Both the position numbers and the translations under genes were made by a program. Shown one piece after another: positions 63,961 to 64,000 of a stretch of 64,000 nt of DNA. Source of the DNA: Hyperoodon ampullatus. Taxonomy: Eukaryota > Chordata > Mammalia > Artiodactyla > Ziphiidae. Within the stretch, counting starts at the first letter, position 1. Every line of letters begins with the position of its first letter. Location of the stretch: the NCBI GenBank assembly GCA_949752795.1, contig OX457061.1, positions 32,244,425-32,308,424 on the forward strand, given 5' to 3'. The notes below the pieces were generated by a model, which had not been told where the DNA came from, did not search any database, and saw nothing but the letters and a program-made list of their open reading frames with translations.

Positions 63961-64000
63961 AAATACTCAGCTTAAACTTTAAGTAAAATGTTGATTCCAT

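Overview
The window looks like nuclear DNA from a cetacean (whale or dolphin), or at least from the whale and hippo lineage. The main evidence is about 27 tRNA-derived SINEs of the CHR type. Each has a head reading 'cttccctggtggcgcagtgg', a B-box-like 'gggttcg', and either a short tail ending in 'gagaggcccgcgtaccgc' (CHR-2-like) or a long tail with 'ccacaactactgagcc' units (CHR-1-like). The L1 3' ends have the artiodactyl and cetacean form ('acattgtaaagcaactatactccaat'), and I saw no BovB LINE, which argues against a ruminant. Older mammalian repeats (MIR, L2, MaLR LTRs, hAT-type DNA elements) fill much of the rest. | I found no host protein-coding gene, exon series, rRNA, tRNA gene, CpG island or CRISPR array. 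Every long reading frame I could recognise comes from a LINE or a SINE. The window is best read as intergenic DNA or the inside of a very long intron. | Layout: 1-9 kb holds old MIR and L2 fragments with three younger insertions (SINEs at 4.5 and 6.8 kb, an L1 tail at 5.2 kb). 9-16 kb holds a hAT-like element, two SINEs almost back to back (10.5-11.2 kb), repeat-poor DNA (11.2-13.1 kb) and a row of three MIRs. 15.6-20.5 kb is a stack of L1 and SINE insertions. 21-30 kb holds SINEs, a probable old L1M tract, a MaLR LTR and a DNA transposon split by two SINEs. 29.5-32.3 kb is repeat-poor. 32.3-41.2 kb holds a solo LTR, CHR-2 SINEs, L1 tails and simple repeats. 41.3-47.0 kb has two L1 copies in opposite orientations, including the largest coding remnants (endonuclease and reverse transcriptase). 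47-57 kb is repeat-poor apart from an inverted pair of SINEs and a fossil L2 with a decayed reverse transcriptase. 57.8-64 kb is again rich in SINEs. | No set of genes works together here. The most informative content is the order of insertions, readable from target-site duplications: MIR, L2 and hAT layers first, then MaLR LTRs and older L1, then cetartiodactyl L1, then CHR SINEs. The other point of interest is several repeat-free stretches whose composition suggests conserved noncoding (enhancer-like) DNA. No conservation could be tested. I saw no new biological system. The best candidates for follow-up are the repeat-free islands, a 20-bp perfect palindrome at 12808-12827, a CG/CA alternating tract at 36708-36750, an insertion made only of poly(A) at 22128-22161, and the inverted SINE pair at 48.7-49.4 kb.
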